From assembly GCA_964461455.1 (NCBI GenBank), contig CAYWUJ010000005.1, positions 32,425 to 96,424 of the forward strand: a DNA stretch of 64,000 nucleotides. Direction: 5' to 3'. Shown one piece after another: positions 7,520-17,102 of the stretch. This DNA comes from UBA1413 sp964461455 (GTDB lineage: Bacteria > Bacteroidota > Bacteroidia > Bacteroidales > Prolixibacteraceae). Below the pieces are notes generated by a model, which was given only the letters and a program-made list of their open reading frames with translations, was not told the origin of the DNA and made no database searches. The position numbers and the translations under genes are program-made. The stretch's first letter is position 1, and every line of letters starts with the position of its first letter.

Positions 7520-10500
7520 ATGAAAAAAAACTTACGAAAAGGACGGGGGTTGCCCCTGTTCAGTAACAAATGGCTTAAAGTTATGAAACTGACCTTTTTC
7601 TTTATGTTTTTGGGGCTCATGCAGCTTTCGGCAGGTGTTTACAGCCAAAACACCAAAATTTCACTTGATTTGAGGAATGCAAGGGTCATTGATATTCTGG
7701 AAGAGATTGAAGAGCAGACCGAATTCAGGTTTGCCTACAGCTCGGAATACATAGACCTGAACCGCCGGGTATCGGTGATTGCCGACAAAAAGAGCATTCA
7801 TGAGACACTGCATCAGATGTTTGATGAAGCGGGAGTGACCTTTACGGTAGCCGACAGGCAGATCCTGCTTTATCCGGGGAAGATGGTTTCTGAGACGGTA
7901 TCGGGGCAGCAGCCTGTGGCGATTTCCGGAAAGGTCACCGACTCACGGGGAGGTGCGCTTCCCGGGGTAACCGTGGTGATCCGCGGTACGACGACCGGTA
8001 CCATTACCGACTTCGACGGCAATTTCACCCTGGGGAATGTGCCCGATAACGGGATCCTGGTCTTCTCCTTCGTGGGGATGAAACCCCAGGAAATTCCCGT
8101 GGCCGGAACATCGGTATTCAACGTCACCCTCGAGGAGCTGATTTATGGAGTCGACGAGGTGGTGGTTACCGCCCTGGGCATCAAAAGGGAAGAGAAAGCC
8201 CTGGGATATGCCGTTCAGGCAGTATCGGGCGAAGGCCTTCAGACCGTCAAGGGGGTCGATATGGGGACTTCCCTGACCGGCAAGGTGGCTGGTCTGATGG
8301 TCAAGAACAGCACCGAATTCACCGCCGAACCCGATATTCAGATCCGCGGGGAGAACCCCCTTCTGGTCATCGACGGGGTGCCCTATGGCAATATGAAACT
8401 GAGGGATGTTCCCTCCGATGATATCGAAAGCATCAGTATCCTCAAGGGAGCCACGGCATCGGCACTTTATGGATACCGGGGGGCCAGCGGGGCCATCATG
8501 GTCACCACCAAAATGGGATCGGCGATCAAAGGTCTGTCGGTAACGCTGAACAGCGGAACCATGTTCGCCTCAGGCTACCTGGCCATTCCTGAAATGCAAT
8601 CCTCTTTCGGCCGCGTGGTCAACACCGGGACCAACACCTATGCCCGTTCGGGCGACGGCTCCTGGGGCGTGCCCCTCGACGGCAGGGAGGTGATCCAGTG
8701 GGATCCCATCTCCAAAAGCCTCAAACCCATGCCTTATCTTCCCATCGGAAAGGATAACTTCGCCAACTTCCTGGAACCCGGCTATGTCCTGAACAACAAC
8801 GTCAACATGGTCCAGCAGGGCGAATTCGGCAGCTTCAGGGCTTCGGCCACCTGGGTGAAAAATAAGGGACAGTATCCCAATTCTATGTTCGACAAGATCA
8901 CCTATGCCATCGGCGGCGACATGAAAATCAACAAGTTCACCCTCTCCTCGAACATGTCGTTTAATAAACAGTTCTCTCCCAACAAGGGCTTTGGCGGCTA
9001 TACCGGCTACGATCCCATGTACAACATGCTGGTGTGGGCAGCCCCTGATTACGACGTCCGCCAGTATAAGGACTACTGGCTGGTTCCCAACGAAGTGCAG
9101 AACAACAGTTATACCGCCACCAACAACAATCCCTATTTCGACCGTTACGAAAGGACACATGGCATTAACCGCGACGTGTTTGCCGGTAATGTCAGTATGA
9201 GCTACGACCTCACCTCCTGGCTGAAGGCCACCATCCGCACAGGTTTCGACACCTACAGCGACCGTCAGGAGATCACCATTTCCAAGGGATCCCTGCAGGG
9301 TGCCGGAAGTGCCCGGGTCATTCAGAATGGCTCCGAAGTATGGGGAGAATCGCAGAAGGGCTCCTACAACATGGGGCTGGGCCGCGGTTACAGTCTTAAC
9401 AATGACCTGCTGATCTCCGGAAACAAAACCTTCGGGGAGTTTACGGTCGACGGTTTCGCCGGAGGGACCATCTATTTCCGCCAGGATGACGGCATGGAAG
9501 CCCGCACCCAGGGAGGTCTCTCCATTCCTGCCTTTTACTCGCTGAAAGCCTCCATCAATCCCGTGGCTGTCGCCTCCAGTCTCTACAGGCAGCAGGTCAA
9601 CAGCTTATTTGGACGTCTCTCCCTCTCCTGGAATAACCTGATCTACGCCGAGGGAACCCTGCGTAACGACTGGAGTTCCACCCTCCCGGAATCAACACGC
9701 TCTTACCTCTATCCTTCCGTTTCGGGAAGTTTCATTGTTTCGGAACTCCTTCCAAAAATGGACTGGCTCTCGATATGGAAACTGCGCGGATCGTGGACCT
9801 CGTCCAAATCCCCGGCAGGCATTTATACCATCAATTCGGTATACTCGATCACCAACAACGCCTGGGGAACCCTGAGTGGGGCCACCTATCCCAGCACCAT
9901 CCGCGGGGTCGATGTCAGGCCCGAATCTTCATCGACCTTCGAAGTGGGTTCCGCCCTCAACTTTTATAAGAACAGGGCATCGCTCGACATCTCCTATTAC
10001 AGCAAGAAGATGTTTGACTTCCTGCGTTCCACGGGAATCACCCCCGCGTCGGGTTTTTCAGCCAACTATATCAACATCGACGAGGAGATCACCCGCAGGG
10101 GTCTGGAAATCACCCTCAACGGCACACCTGTTAAGAATAGGGACTGGCAGTGGGATATCTCCCTCAACTGGTCGAAATATGCCCGTTACTACACCAAACT
10201 CGACTCTCTCTTCTCGGCCGACAAACCCTGGGTAGCCGAAGGCAAAAGGGTCGACCACTACATCCTCCGCGATTACCAGAAAGATCCTGAGGGAAATACC
10301 ATTCACAACAACGGTCTGCCACTCTATTCCGGGTATGACTCCATGTTCGGGTATTCCGATCCCGACTGGATCTGGGGTGCCAACACCTCGGTCAGGTATA
10401 AAAACCTCACCTTTGCCCTGGCGGTCGACGGCCGCGTGGGGGGAATCGCCCAAACGACCACCGAAATGTACATGTGGAGGGCAGGGTCCCACCCCGAATC

Positions 10501-10951
10501 GGTCGTGGAAGCCAGATACCTCGATGCCAATAATCCCGGCACTAAAAACTATATCGGCCAGGGCGTGAAAGTCGTCTCCGGAGCGGCCACCTACGATACC
10601 TACGGGAACATCACCAGCGATAACAGGGTGTATGCTCCCAACGACGTGGCAGCGACCTATAAAACCTATGTCGAAGCCCTCCATAAGGGAACCGCCTGGG
10701 GAGGAGCCCCCTCACCTGCCGATGCCTATAGCACGACCTTCTTCAAAATCAGGGAAATGTCCCTGACCTACGACCTTCCCTCGCAAATCGCCGGCCGGTT
10801 TGCCGCCAAGGGAGCCTCCATCTCCGCCATCGGCCAGAACGTATTCCTCTGGGCCAAACAATTCAAGTATTCCGACCCCGACGGAGGCAGTGAGAATTTC
10901 AGCGACCCGTCGATACGTTATCTCGGCTTTAACCTGAAAGTGACCTTCTGA
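7520..10951 (+). CDS. SusC/RagA TonB-dependent transporter with STN domain
   Basis: A 1143-residue outer-membrane TonB-dependent transporter. The ATG at 7520 (MKKNLRKG) gives the usual long Bacteroidetes leader ending in SAGVYSQ; the frame extends only to a TTG at 7496. After the leader comes an STN domain (about residues 43-118), the signalling module that contacts FecR, then a CarboxypepD_reg-like beta sandwich (AISGKVTDSRGGALPGVTVVI, about 135-210), a TonB-box-like stretch DEVVVTALG, the plug (KGVDMGTSLTGKVAGLMV to YGYRGASGAIMVTTK) and the 22-strand barrel ending in the typical aromatic terminus LKVTF. The STN domain together with the two upstream genes marks it as a transducer as well as a transporter. 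The imported ligand is unknown; an oligosaccharide is likely given the flanking GH2 gene. SusD follows after 109 bases. Confidence 0.96.
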   Translation: MKKNLRKGRGLPLFSNKWLKVMKLTFFFMFLGLMQLSAGVYSQNTKISLDLRNARVIDILEEIEEQTEFRFAYSSEYIDLNRRVSVIADKKSIHETLHQMFDEAGVTFTVADRQILLYPGKMVSETVSGQQPVAISGKVTDSRGGALPGVTVVIRGTTTGTITDFDGNFTLGNVPDNGILVFSFVGMKPQEIPVAGTSVFNVTLEELIYGVDEVVVTALGIKREEKALGYAVQAVSGEGLQTVKGVDMGTSLTGKVAGLMVKNSTEFTAEPDIQIRGENPLLVIDGVPYGNMKLRDVPSDDIESISILKGATASALYGYRGASGAIMVTTKMGSAIKGLSVTLNSGTMFASGYLAIPEMQSSFGRVVNTGTNTYARSGDGSWGVPLDGREVIQWDPISKSLKPMPYLPIGKDNFANFLEPGYVLNNNVNMVQQGEFGSFRASATWVKNKGQYPNSMFDKITYAIGGDMKINKFTLSSNMSFNKQFSPNKGFGGYTGYDPMYNMLVWAAPDYDVRQYKDYWLVPNEVQNNSYTATNNNPYFDRYERTHGINRDVFAGNVSMSYDLTSWLKATIRTGFDTYSDRQEITISKGSLQGAGSARVIQNGSEVWGESQKGSYNMGLGRGYSLNNDLLISGNKTFGEFTVDGFAGGTIYFRQDDGMEARTQGGLSIPAFYSLKASINPVAVASSLYRQQVNSLFGRLSLSWNNLIYAEGTLRNDWSSTLPESTRSYLYPSVSGSFIVSELLPKMDWLSIWKLRGSWTSSKSPAGIYTINSVYSITNNAWGTLSGATYPSTIRGVDVRPESSSTFEVGSALNFYKNRASLDISYYSKKMFDFLRSTGITPASGFSANYINIDEEITRRGLEITLNGTPVKNRDWQWDISLNWSKYARYYTKLDSLFSADKPWVAEGKRVDHYILRDYQKDPEGNTIHNNGLPLYSGYDSMFGYSDPDWIWGANTSVRYKNLTFALAVDGRVGGIAQTTTEMYMWRAGSHPESVVEARYLDANNPGTKNYIGQGVKVVSGAATYDTYGNITSDNRVYAPNDVAATYKTYVEALHKGTAWGGAPSPADAYSTTFFKIREMSLTYDLPSQIAGRFAAKGASISAIGQNVFLWAKQFKYSDPDGGSENFSDPSIRYLGFNLKVTF

Positions 10952-10972
10952 TGAACCACTTCCGTTTTTATC

Positions 10973-10988
10973 CCGGAAATATTTCCGG
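10973..10988. repeat. 16-bp perfect palindrome between susC and susD
   Basis: CCGGAAATATTTCCGG is a perfect palindrome 22 bases after the SusC stop. It can form a short hairpin in the mRNA or serve as a protein site. No T run follows. Confidence 0.5.
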
Positions 10989-11060
10989 AATTAAAACAGA
11001 TAAAGCCTTAATAATGAAATCGATTGTAGAAATTAAGATAAATAAAAATACATCAGGAAT

Positions 11061-12584
11061 ATGAAAAAATTAAGAATAGTACTCGGAATATCCCTCATCA
11101 TCTCGCTTCTGTCAGGATGCGATAACTATGAGGATATCAACACCAACCCGGATACCACCACGCAGGTCAGCGCTTCCATGCTATGCACCAATGTTGTTTT
11201 GCAGGTTACCAGGTTCAGCGGCAGGGATGCCAAGGTCCTGGTCGCTGAAAATGCCCTCCCCAAATACGTGGGGTATGCCAACGAAGGACAAATGGGCGAA
11301 CAATACAACAAAATCGGAGGCAGCAGCTTTGGGGGGATGACCATGCTTCCCAACCTCGACAAGATGCTGGAATATGCCCAGGGTAGCGTGATGGAAGACT
11401 CCTACAAGGGAATGGCCAGTTTTGCCAGGGCTTACCTGTTCTTCAGGCTCACCATGGAAATGGGGGACATCCCCTACAGCGAGACCAACCAGGGAGCCGA
11501 AGGCCTTTATCGTCCCCGGTATGACACCCAGGAGGAGGTCTTCAAAGGGGTCCTCGATGAGCTGAAAGAGGCCGACCAGTATTTCGCCGTTGGAAAGAGC
11601 TTTACCGGAGATCCCACCCCTTACAACGGAGATCCCGCCAAATGGAGAAGAGCCGTCAACGCTTTCTCGCTGAAGGTGCTGATGACGCTCAGCAAAAAAG
11701 AGAGCGTGGCTTCCCTCGACATCAAAAACCGGTTTGCCGCCATCGTGGCTTCCGGACAGCTTCTGGAGGCCAATACCGGATTCCTGGGGTTGAACTATTC
11801 CACACAAAACAAGCACCCGCTGTCGGGAACCAATGACCTCTTCACCAGCCGGACGGTCATCAGCTCTCTTTTGATCGATAACCTGAAAAACCTGAACGAC
11901 CGCAGGATGTATTATTTCGCCGAGCCTGCAGGGGCGCAGATTGCCGCCGGCAAGACCGCCGACGACCCCGAAGCCTTTGTCGGACTCGATGTGTCGATCG
12001 ATTACGCCACCATGAATGCCGGCCACAGCGCCAACCTCTATTCCCTTCTCAACAAGAGGTACCTCACCGAGGAAGCCACGGAACCACGCATGGTGATGAC
12101 CTATGCCGAGCAACAGCTGATTCTGGCCGAAGCCCGGATCAAAGGATGGATTTCCACGGGAAATGCCAAGGATTATTATGAGTCGGGCGTGAAAGCGGCC
12201 CTGGCCGCCGTGGGAGCCACCAAGGCCTCCTATGCCCACGGCAAACCCATCGACCAGGCTTACATCAACGGCTACTTCACCGGAGAAGCCGCCTTTAAGG
12301 CCACCACGGAAGATCAGCTGAAGCAGATTTGGATGCAACGCTACCTCCTCCAGTTCATGCAGGATGCCCAATCGAGCTTCTTCGAATACCGGCGCCATGG
12401 TTTTCCCGTGTTCCCCATCAACCCGGCAACCAGCCTGAACGAAAACAACAAAAACGGGTTACCCATGCGGTGGCTCTATCCCTCCTCCGAAACCAACTAT
12501 AACCGTGAAAACCTCGAAGAGGCCCTTCAACGGCAATACGACGGTTATGATGAGATCAACAAAATTATGTGGCTTTTGAAATAG
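11061..12584 (+). CDS. SusD/RagB-like nutrient-binding lipoprotein
   Basis: A 507-residue SusD-like outer-membrane lipoprotein, the surface lid that binds substrate for the SusC barrel just upstream. The signal peptide ends in a clear lipobox (SLLSGC, Cys20), followed by DNYEDINTNPDTTT, the opening typical of the SusD-like_2 branch. TPR-like helices follow (MASFARAYLFFRLTMEMGDIPYSE) and the C-terminal part contains the GWISTGNAKDYYESGVKAAL and IWMQRYLLQFMQDAQSSFFEYRR segments usual in this branch. Length is normal. The gene is followed 22 bases later by a strong intrinsic terminator that closes the sigma-FecR-SusC-SusD unit. The ligand cannot be read from sequence. Confidence 0.95.
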   Translation: MKKLRIVLGISLIISLLSGCDNYEDINTNPDTTTQVSASMLCTNVVLQVTRFSGRDAKVLVAENALPKYVGYANEGQMGEQYNKIGGSSFGGMTMLPNLDKMLEYAQGSVMEDSYKGMASFARAYLFFRLTMEMGDIPYSETNQGAEGLYRPRYDTQEEVFKGVLDELKEADQYFAVGKSFTGDPTPYNGDPAKWRRAVNAFSLKVLMTLSKKESVASLDIKNRFAAIVASGQLLEANTGFLGLNYSTQNKHPLSGTNDLFTSRTVISSLLIDNLKNLNDRRMYYFAEPAGAQIAAGKTADDPEAFVGLDVSIDYATMNAGHSANLYSLLNKRYLTEEATEPRMVMTYAEQQLILAEARIKGWISTGNAKDYYESGVKAALAAVGATKASYAHGKPIDQAYINGYFTGEAAFKATTEDQLKQIWMQRYLLQFMQDAQSSFFEYRRHGFPVFPINPATSLNENNKNGLPMRWLYPSSETNYNRENLEEALQRQYDGYDEINKIMWLLK

Positions 12585-12605
12585 TCCTAAGTCCCGTATA
12601 TCTCA

Positions 12606-12645
12606 GGGGGTCCCGGAATAAACACCGGGGCCCCCTTTATTTTTT
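12606..12645 (+). terminator. Intrinsic terminator after SusD-like gene
   Basis: GGGGGTCCCGG pairs with CCGGGGCCCCC (one G-U pair) around an 8-base loop and is followed by TTTATTTTTT. It closes the SusCD transcription unit. Confidence 0.9.
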
Positions 12646-12676
12646 CTATTTTCGCAACTGAATAATCTCGAAAAAA

Positions 12677-14593
12677 ATGAAGATGGGGACCGACAACCGA
12701 TTGCACCTTCCTGTGGGAACGCCCGCGGGAAATCCGATTCCGGAAAGTACTTTCTTCGCGTCTTGTGCGCTAACCCCGCGGCAGAGCCGACGGGGCTTGC
12801 GCTCCCCGGAATTCAGGAGTGCTGTTTTTCTTATCACGACAGCCCTTCTGTTGCTGTCAACAGCAGAAAATCCGGTTTTTGGCTCCGGAAAGGGCGACGA
12901 CAGGGGCTCTTCCCGCAGTGTGTCCCCCGGCGACAGGGCAGTAAAGGTGATCATTGCCGCCACTTCCGATGTCCACGGATCCCTGTTCCCTTATGATTAT
13001 GAGGAGGACCGCCCCGGAGGAGGCTCCCTGGCAGGGGTGCATCATCTGGCCGATTCACTGCGCCATAGCGGCGCCGCACTGGTATTACTCGAAAACGGCG
13101 ACTTGCTGCAGGGCACCCCGGTGGCCTACTTTGCCAATTTCGTACAGCAAAAAAGAAACAACCTCTTCCCGCGGGTGCTGAATACGATGAAATACGATGC
13201 CGCCAACGTGGGAAACCACGACATCGAAGCCGGTCCCGCGGTTTACACCCGCGTCGCAAAAGAGCTGCGGGCTCCCTACCTGGGGGCCAACATCCTCAGC
13301 GACACTACCGGAGAACCCCATTTCAGGCCTTATACAGTGATCAGAAGGCAAGGCATCACCATTGCCGTATTGGGAATGACCACCCCCTCGATTCCGGAAT
13401 GGCTACCCCCGCAGATGTGGCAGGGGCTCACCTTTACCGACATGCTCCCCGAAGCCCGGAAATGGGTGGAGATCATCAAAAGAAACGAGAACCCCGACAT
13501 TATTGTCGGATTATTCCATACGGGGTATGGCACCGGAGAACCCGAAATGGCCGGGAAGCCGCAGGAGAATGCCGGGCGCTCCATTATTGAAACGATTCCG
13601 GGATTTGATCTGGTGATCCTCGGCCATGACCACCGCAGGAGGAACGAATGGTTCACCCGCAGCGACAGCAGCAGGGTCCTGATCCTCAATCCCGGCAACG
13701 GGGCCACCCACCTGGCTGTGGCGCAATTTTCCCTGGTAATGGGCGACGGGGGAAAGCCCCGGGTTGTGGCGGCAGAAGGAGAGTTGCTGAAGGTTCCCGA
13801 AAACCCCGGTCCAAACAGGGTCACCCGGCGCTTCCGCAAAGACAGACAGGCTATCAGGGAATTCTCCAACCGCAGGGTGGGAACCCTGGGACACCCCCTG
13901 ACAGGCGCCGAAGCCCTCTTCGGGAACTCCCCGTTCCTCGACCTGATCCACCGGATTCAACTCGAAGCCACAGGTGCCGACCTCTCCCTGGCGGCCCCCC
14001 TCTCCATCTCCGGAACCATTCCCGCCGGTGACCTCCACGTCAGGGACCTTTTCCGCATCTACCGCTTTGAAAACTTCCTCTATACCATGCAGCTGACAGG
14101 CCTGGAAATCAAAAACCACCTCGAATACTCCTACGGGTTGTGGCTCAATACCATGACTTCCCCCGGGGATAACCTGTTACTCTTCCGGGAGGATAGTGGC
14201 ATTTCCTCCCGGCTGGCCCACCCCTATTACAATTTTGACTCGGCTGCCGGCATCCGCTATACCGTCGACATCAGCAAGCCCCCCGGGGAACGGATCACCA
14301 TCCCCGGTTTTGAAAACGGGGCCCCTTTTGACCTGCGGCAGAACTACCGTGTGGCCGTCAACTCCTACAGGGGCAGCGGCGGCGGCGGGCACCTCACCAT
14401 GGGCGCCGGCATCCCCCGCGATAAACTGGCAGGCAGAATCCTCTCCTCCACACCGCAGGAACTACGCTCCATCATGATCAGCCATTTCGAAAACCACGGC
14501 ACCATCACCCCGGAAGCCGGAGACAACTGGCAGATCATCCCCGCCACATGGGCACAGGAAGCCATCACCAGGGAAAAACCCCTCTTTCACTGA
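12677..14593 (+). CDS. Exported 5'-nucleotidase/2',3'-cyclic phosphodiesterase-like enzyme
   Basis: A secreted metallophosphoesterase of the UshA/CpdB type that would dephosphorylate nucleotides in the periplasm or outside the cell. The calcineurin-like domain carries the dinuclear metal motifs: SDVHG, ENGDLLQG, VGNHDIE, LFHTG and GHDHR (about residues 100-330). The C-terminal 5'-nucleotidase domain (about 390-620) includes the substrate loop around NYRVAVNSYRGSGGGG. The N terminus is doubtful: the first ~40 codons overlap the second copy of the three-hairpin element and look non-coding; a TTG at 12797 leads directly into a signal peptide (RSAVFLITTALLLLSTAE) and is an alternative start. The terminator upstream separates it from SusD. 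An imperfect promoter element TATTTTCG lies at 12647-12654. Confidence 0.9.
   Translation: MKMGTDNRLHLPVGTPAGNPIPESTFFASCALTPRQSRRGLRSPEFRSAVFLITTALLLLSTAENPVFGSGKGDDRGSSRSVSPGDRAVKVIIAATSDVHGSLFPYDYEEDRPGGGSLAGVHHLADSLRHSGAALVLLENGDLLQGTPVAYFANFVQQKRNNLFPRVLNTMKYDAANVGNHDIEAGPAVYTRVAKELRAPYLGANILSDTTGEPHFRPYTVIRRQGITIAVLGMTTPSIPEWLPPQMWQGLTFTDMLPEARKWVEIIKRNENPDIIVGLFHTGYGTGEPEMAGKPQENAGRSIIETIPGFDLVILGHDHRRRNEWFTRSDSSRVLILNPGNGATHLAVAQFSLVMGDGGKPRVVAAEGELLKVPENPGPNRVTRRFRKDRQAIREFSNRRVGTLGHPLTGAEALFGNSPFLDLIHRIQLEATGADLSLAAPLSISGTIPAGDLHVRDLFRIYRFENFLYTMQLTGLEIKNHLEYSYGLWLNTMTSPGDNLLLFREDSGISSRLAHPYYNFDSAAGIRYTVDISKPPGERITIPGFENGAPFDLRQNYRVAVNSYRGSGGGGHLTMGAGIPRDKLAGRILSSTPQELRSIMISHFENHGTITPEAGDNWQIIPATWAQEAITREKPLFH
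12708..12800 (+). repeat. Three-hairpin element, copy B
   Basis: Imperfect stem TTCCTGT/GCGGGAA (12708-12731, two G-U pairs), then AATCCGATTCCG (12731-12742), palindrome GAAAGTACTTTC (12743-12754), GTCTT (12760-12764), TAACC (12771-12775) and a third hairpin (CCCCG-CGGC-AGA-GCCG-A-CGGGG, about 12774-12795). The same order occurs at 2398-2490. The stems differ in sequence but stay self-complementary, which suggests the fold is what is kept. It overlaps the nominal start of the nucleotidase gene. Confidence 0.4.
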
Positions 14594-14636
14594 AAAACGG
14601 AATGATCACCCCCGTCCCGAAAAACGGAAATTATGA

Positions 14637-14644
14637 TATATTTG
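14637..14644 (+). promoter_or_regulatory. Bacteroidetes -7 element TATATTTG
   Basis: An exact match to TAnnTTTG about 31 bases before the ATG of the DUF5916 gene. No good TTTG -33 element is seen at 19-21 bases upstream, so confidence is moderate. It suggests the DUF5916 gene can be transcribed apart from the nucleotidase gene. Confidence 0.5.
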
Positions 14645-14674
14645 CTGCGCTAAGCCAGAACCATAGTGAACAAT

Positions 14675-16843
14675 ATGAAATTCCTTCCTGCGGCCCTGGT
14701 CTCTCTGCTATTTCTGGTTTCCGGAATAGTTTCCGGCCAGAAAAAAGAGAGGCCCCTTCCTGAATTGCACAATAAGGATTTTGTTTACCACGCCCGGAAG
14801 ATGGACTCCGTGATCCGCATTGACGGGGTGACCGATGATCCTGACTGGCAGGTGGCCCAGAAAGCCACCGACTTTTACCTGGTCCTTCCCATCGATACCG
14901 GAAAGGCGGGACAGCCCTCGGAGGTGATGCTGACTTACGACGACAAGGCTTTTTACATGGCCATCATCTTTTACGACACCGTTCCCGGGAAGCGCATTTC
15001 GGAATCCTTCCGCAGGGATTTCAACTTCGGAACCAACGACAATTTTCTCTCCTTTTTCGATACCTTTCTGGACCAGACCAATGGTTTTTCCTTTGGGGTA
15101 TCGGCCTCGGGGGCGGTGTGGGACGGGATGATGCACAGCGGGTCGACCATGAACCTCGACTGGGATACCAAATGGGAGTCCAAAACCAGGCACTATGCCG
15201 ACCGGTGGGTCACCGAGATGAGGATTCCCTTCAAATCGGTGCGTTATCCCCGTGACAGCCGGCAGTGGCTGGTGAATTTCGGCCGTCTTGACCTGAAAAC
15301 CAATGAAAAATCGTCGTGGGCTCCTGTTCCGCGGCAGTTCCCCACGGCTTCGCTGGCCTACACGGGAGTGCTCGACTTTGAGGAGACCCTGCCGCGCCCC
15401 CGTCCGGCCATCTCGGTCATCCCTTACCTCTTTGCGAATTTCCATGAAGACAGGGAGACAGGCACCCCCTCACAACTCAGGGGCGATGCAGGATTCGACG
15501 CCAAACTGGGCCTCTCCTCCTCCCTGAACCTCGACCTTACCTACAATCCCGATTTTGCCCAGGTCGAAGTGGACCGGCAACAGATGAATATCGACCGGTT
15601 CGAACTCTTCTTTCCTGAAAAGAGACAGTTCTTCCTGGAAAACAGCGATCTCTTTTCAGGATTCGGCTACAATACCGTCACCCCCTTCTTTTCACGGAGG
15701 ATAGGCCTCGACGCCCCGGTGCTGGCAGGGGCCCGCCTGAGCGGGAAAATAGGCAACAACACCCGCATCGGCGTGATGAACATGACTACCGAAAAAACAG
15801 GTGAACACCTCGCCCGTAACTTTACCGTGGCTTCCCTCCAGAAAAAGGTCTTCGCCCGCTCCAACATCGGTTTTATCTTCATTAACAAGGAATACCTGCA
15901 GCAACCCGATACTGCGGAACGCTTCAACAGGGTGGCCGGTGCCGACTTCAACCTTGCGGGGCGCAGCAACTTCTGGACCGGCAAATTTTTCTACCACCGC
16001 TCCTTCCAGCCCGGGAACCCCGGAAAACAGCACTCGCAGGGCGCTACCCTGGCCTACAACAGCAAACATCTGAGCCTGCGCATGTCGCAAACCAGCGTGG
16101 GGGAGAATTTCCTGGCAGAAACAGGATATATCCGCCGGCGGGGATATAACTTCCTGGGACCCGACCTGGCGCTCATTTTCGTTCCCAACAAGAAAGTGGT
16201 GTCGCACGGTCCCTTCGCCAATATCGAGAACTACTACGATGCGGACTATTCCCTCCTCGACCACCTCTGGAAATTCGGATACAAGATGGAATTCAGCAAC
16301 ACCGTCACCCTGCAGGCCGGCATTTACGATAACTATATCCTTCTGGGCGAAGATTTTGACCCCACCCATGTGAGTACTTCGGTACTTCCCGCAGGCAGCG
16401 ACTACCGCTTCCTTTATGCCTTTGCAGAAATGACCTCCGACAGCCGTAATCTCCTCAAGGGTAACCTGAAAGGTGGCGCCGGTGAGTTTTACAACGGCCA
16501 CATGAACTATTTTGACGGAACCCTCAGCTACCGCTTTCCCCCCTTCGCCAGCATCGCCCTGAATATCGCCTGGAACGACCTCCGTCTGCCGGAACCCTTT
16601 CAAAGGGAACATTTCTGGCTTATCGCCCCGAAACTGGACCTTACCTTCACCGATAAACTCTTCCTCTCCACCTTCGTGCAATACAATGAACAGATCGATA
16701 ACCTTAACCTGAACATGCGCTTCCAGTGGAGATACCAGCCGGTATCTGACCTTTTTATCGTATATACCGACAATTACTTCCCCGGCAGCTGGAACCAGCG
16801 CAACCGCGCCGTGGTCCTCAAACTCACCTATTGGCTTAACTAA
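14675..16843 (+). CDS. DUF5916 / CBM9-like outer-membrane protein
   Basis: A 722-residue protein with signal peptide (MKFLPAALVSLLFLVSG to SGQ), a carbohydrate-binding family 9-like N-terminal sandwich (about 35-215, IRIDGVTDDPDWQVAQKAT, then MRIPFKSVRYP) and a C-terminal DUF5916 region (about 240-722) rich in alternating beta strands that reads as an outer-membrane barrel, with the family signature NPDFAQVEVDRQQMNIDRFELFFPEKRQFFLEN. An in-frame GTG at 14666 precedes the ATG at 14675; the ATG is preferred. Length is close to family norm. Function in the family is unknown; the CBM9-like domain suggests glycan contact at the surface. It follows the nucleotidase after about 80 bases and has its own candidate promoter. 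Confidence 0.88.
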   Translation: MKFLPAALVSLLFLVSGIVSGQKKERPLPELHNKDFVYHARKMDSVIRIDGVTDDPDWQVAQKATDFYLVLPIDTGKAGQPSEVMLTYDDKAFYMAIIFYDTVPGKRISESFRRDFNFGTNDNFLSFFDTFLDQTNGFSFGVSASGAVWDGMMHSGSTMNLDWDTKWESKTRHYADRWVTEMRIPFKSVRYPRDSRQWLVNFGRLDLKTNEKSSWAPVPRQFPTASLAYTGVLDFEETLPRPRPAISVIPYLFANFHEDRETGTPSQLRGDAGFDAKLGLSSSLNLDLTYNPDFAQVEVDRQQMNIDRFELFFPEKRQFFLENSDLFSGFGYNTVTPFFSRRIGLDAPVLAGARLSGKIGNNTRIGVMNMTTEKTGEHLARNFTVASLQKKVFARSNIGFIFINKEYLQQPDTAERFNRVAGADFNLAGRSNFWTGKFFYHRSFQPGNPGKQHSQGATLAYNSKHLSLRMSQTSVGENFLAETGYIRRRGYNFLGPDLALIFVPNKKVVSHGPFANIENYYDADYSLLDHLWKFGYKMEFSNTVTLQAGIYDNYILLGEDFDPTHVSTSVLPAGSDYRFLYAFAEMTSDSRNLLKGNLKGGAGEFYNGHMNYFDGTLSYRFPPFASIALNIAWNDLRLPEPFQREHFWLIAPKLDLTFTDKLFLSTFVQYNEQIDNLNLNMRFQWRYQPVSDLFIVYTDNYFPGSWNQRNRAVVLKLTYWLN

Positions 16844-17102
16844 CAGATCTTCCCCCCCATGCCCGTCTCATTACTCACGGGATTCGCCTTTCTGTGAAGC
16901 CCCGGACCACCCTCCCGTTTTATTACGCAACAGAACGAGGACATTATTGGATAATAGCGCCGATTTTGATAGTTTTGCTGAATTCCCGCCTCCAAAGGCG
17001 ATCACCACGAAAAGGCCATCATGCCCGACCGGGAGGACCAAAACTTACCCGGGAACAATGGGGTAACTTGTACTGGATCATCCATAAATTTGAAATACCG
17101 AT
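16844..17102 (+). other. Intergenic region with promoter and ~120-base leader
   Basis: 259 bases between the DUF5916 stop and the isomerase-like start. It contains a promoter (16947-16977) and a leader of about 120 bases with short complementary pieces (CCCGACCGGGAGG, ACCCGGGAAC) but no recognised riboswitch. No small gene was found. Confidence 0.5.
16947..16977 (+). promoter_or_regulatory. Bacteroidetes-type promoter TTGG-N19-TAGTTTTG
   Basis: TAGTTTTG (16970-16977) matches TAnnTTTG exactly, and TTGG (16947-16950) lies 19 bases upstream, the spacing known for Bacteroidetes -33/-7 promoters. It would drive the isomerase-like, GH127 and PorP genes. Confidence 0.65.

Noticed and set aside
15692..16681. 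Minus-strand open frame opposite the DUF5916 gene
   Set aside because: Shadow frame without domain support; the sense gene has clear family signatures.
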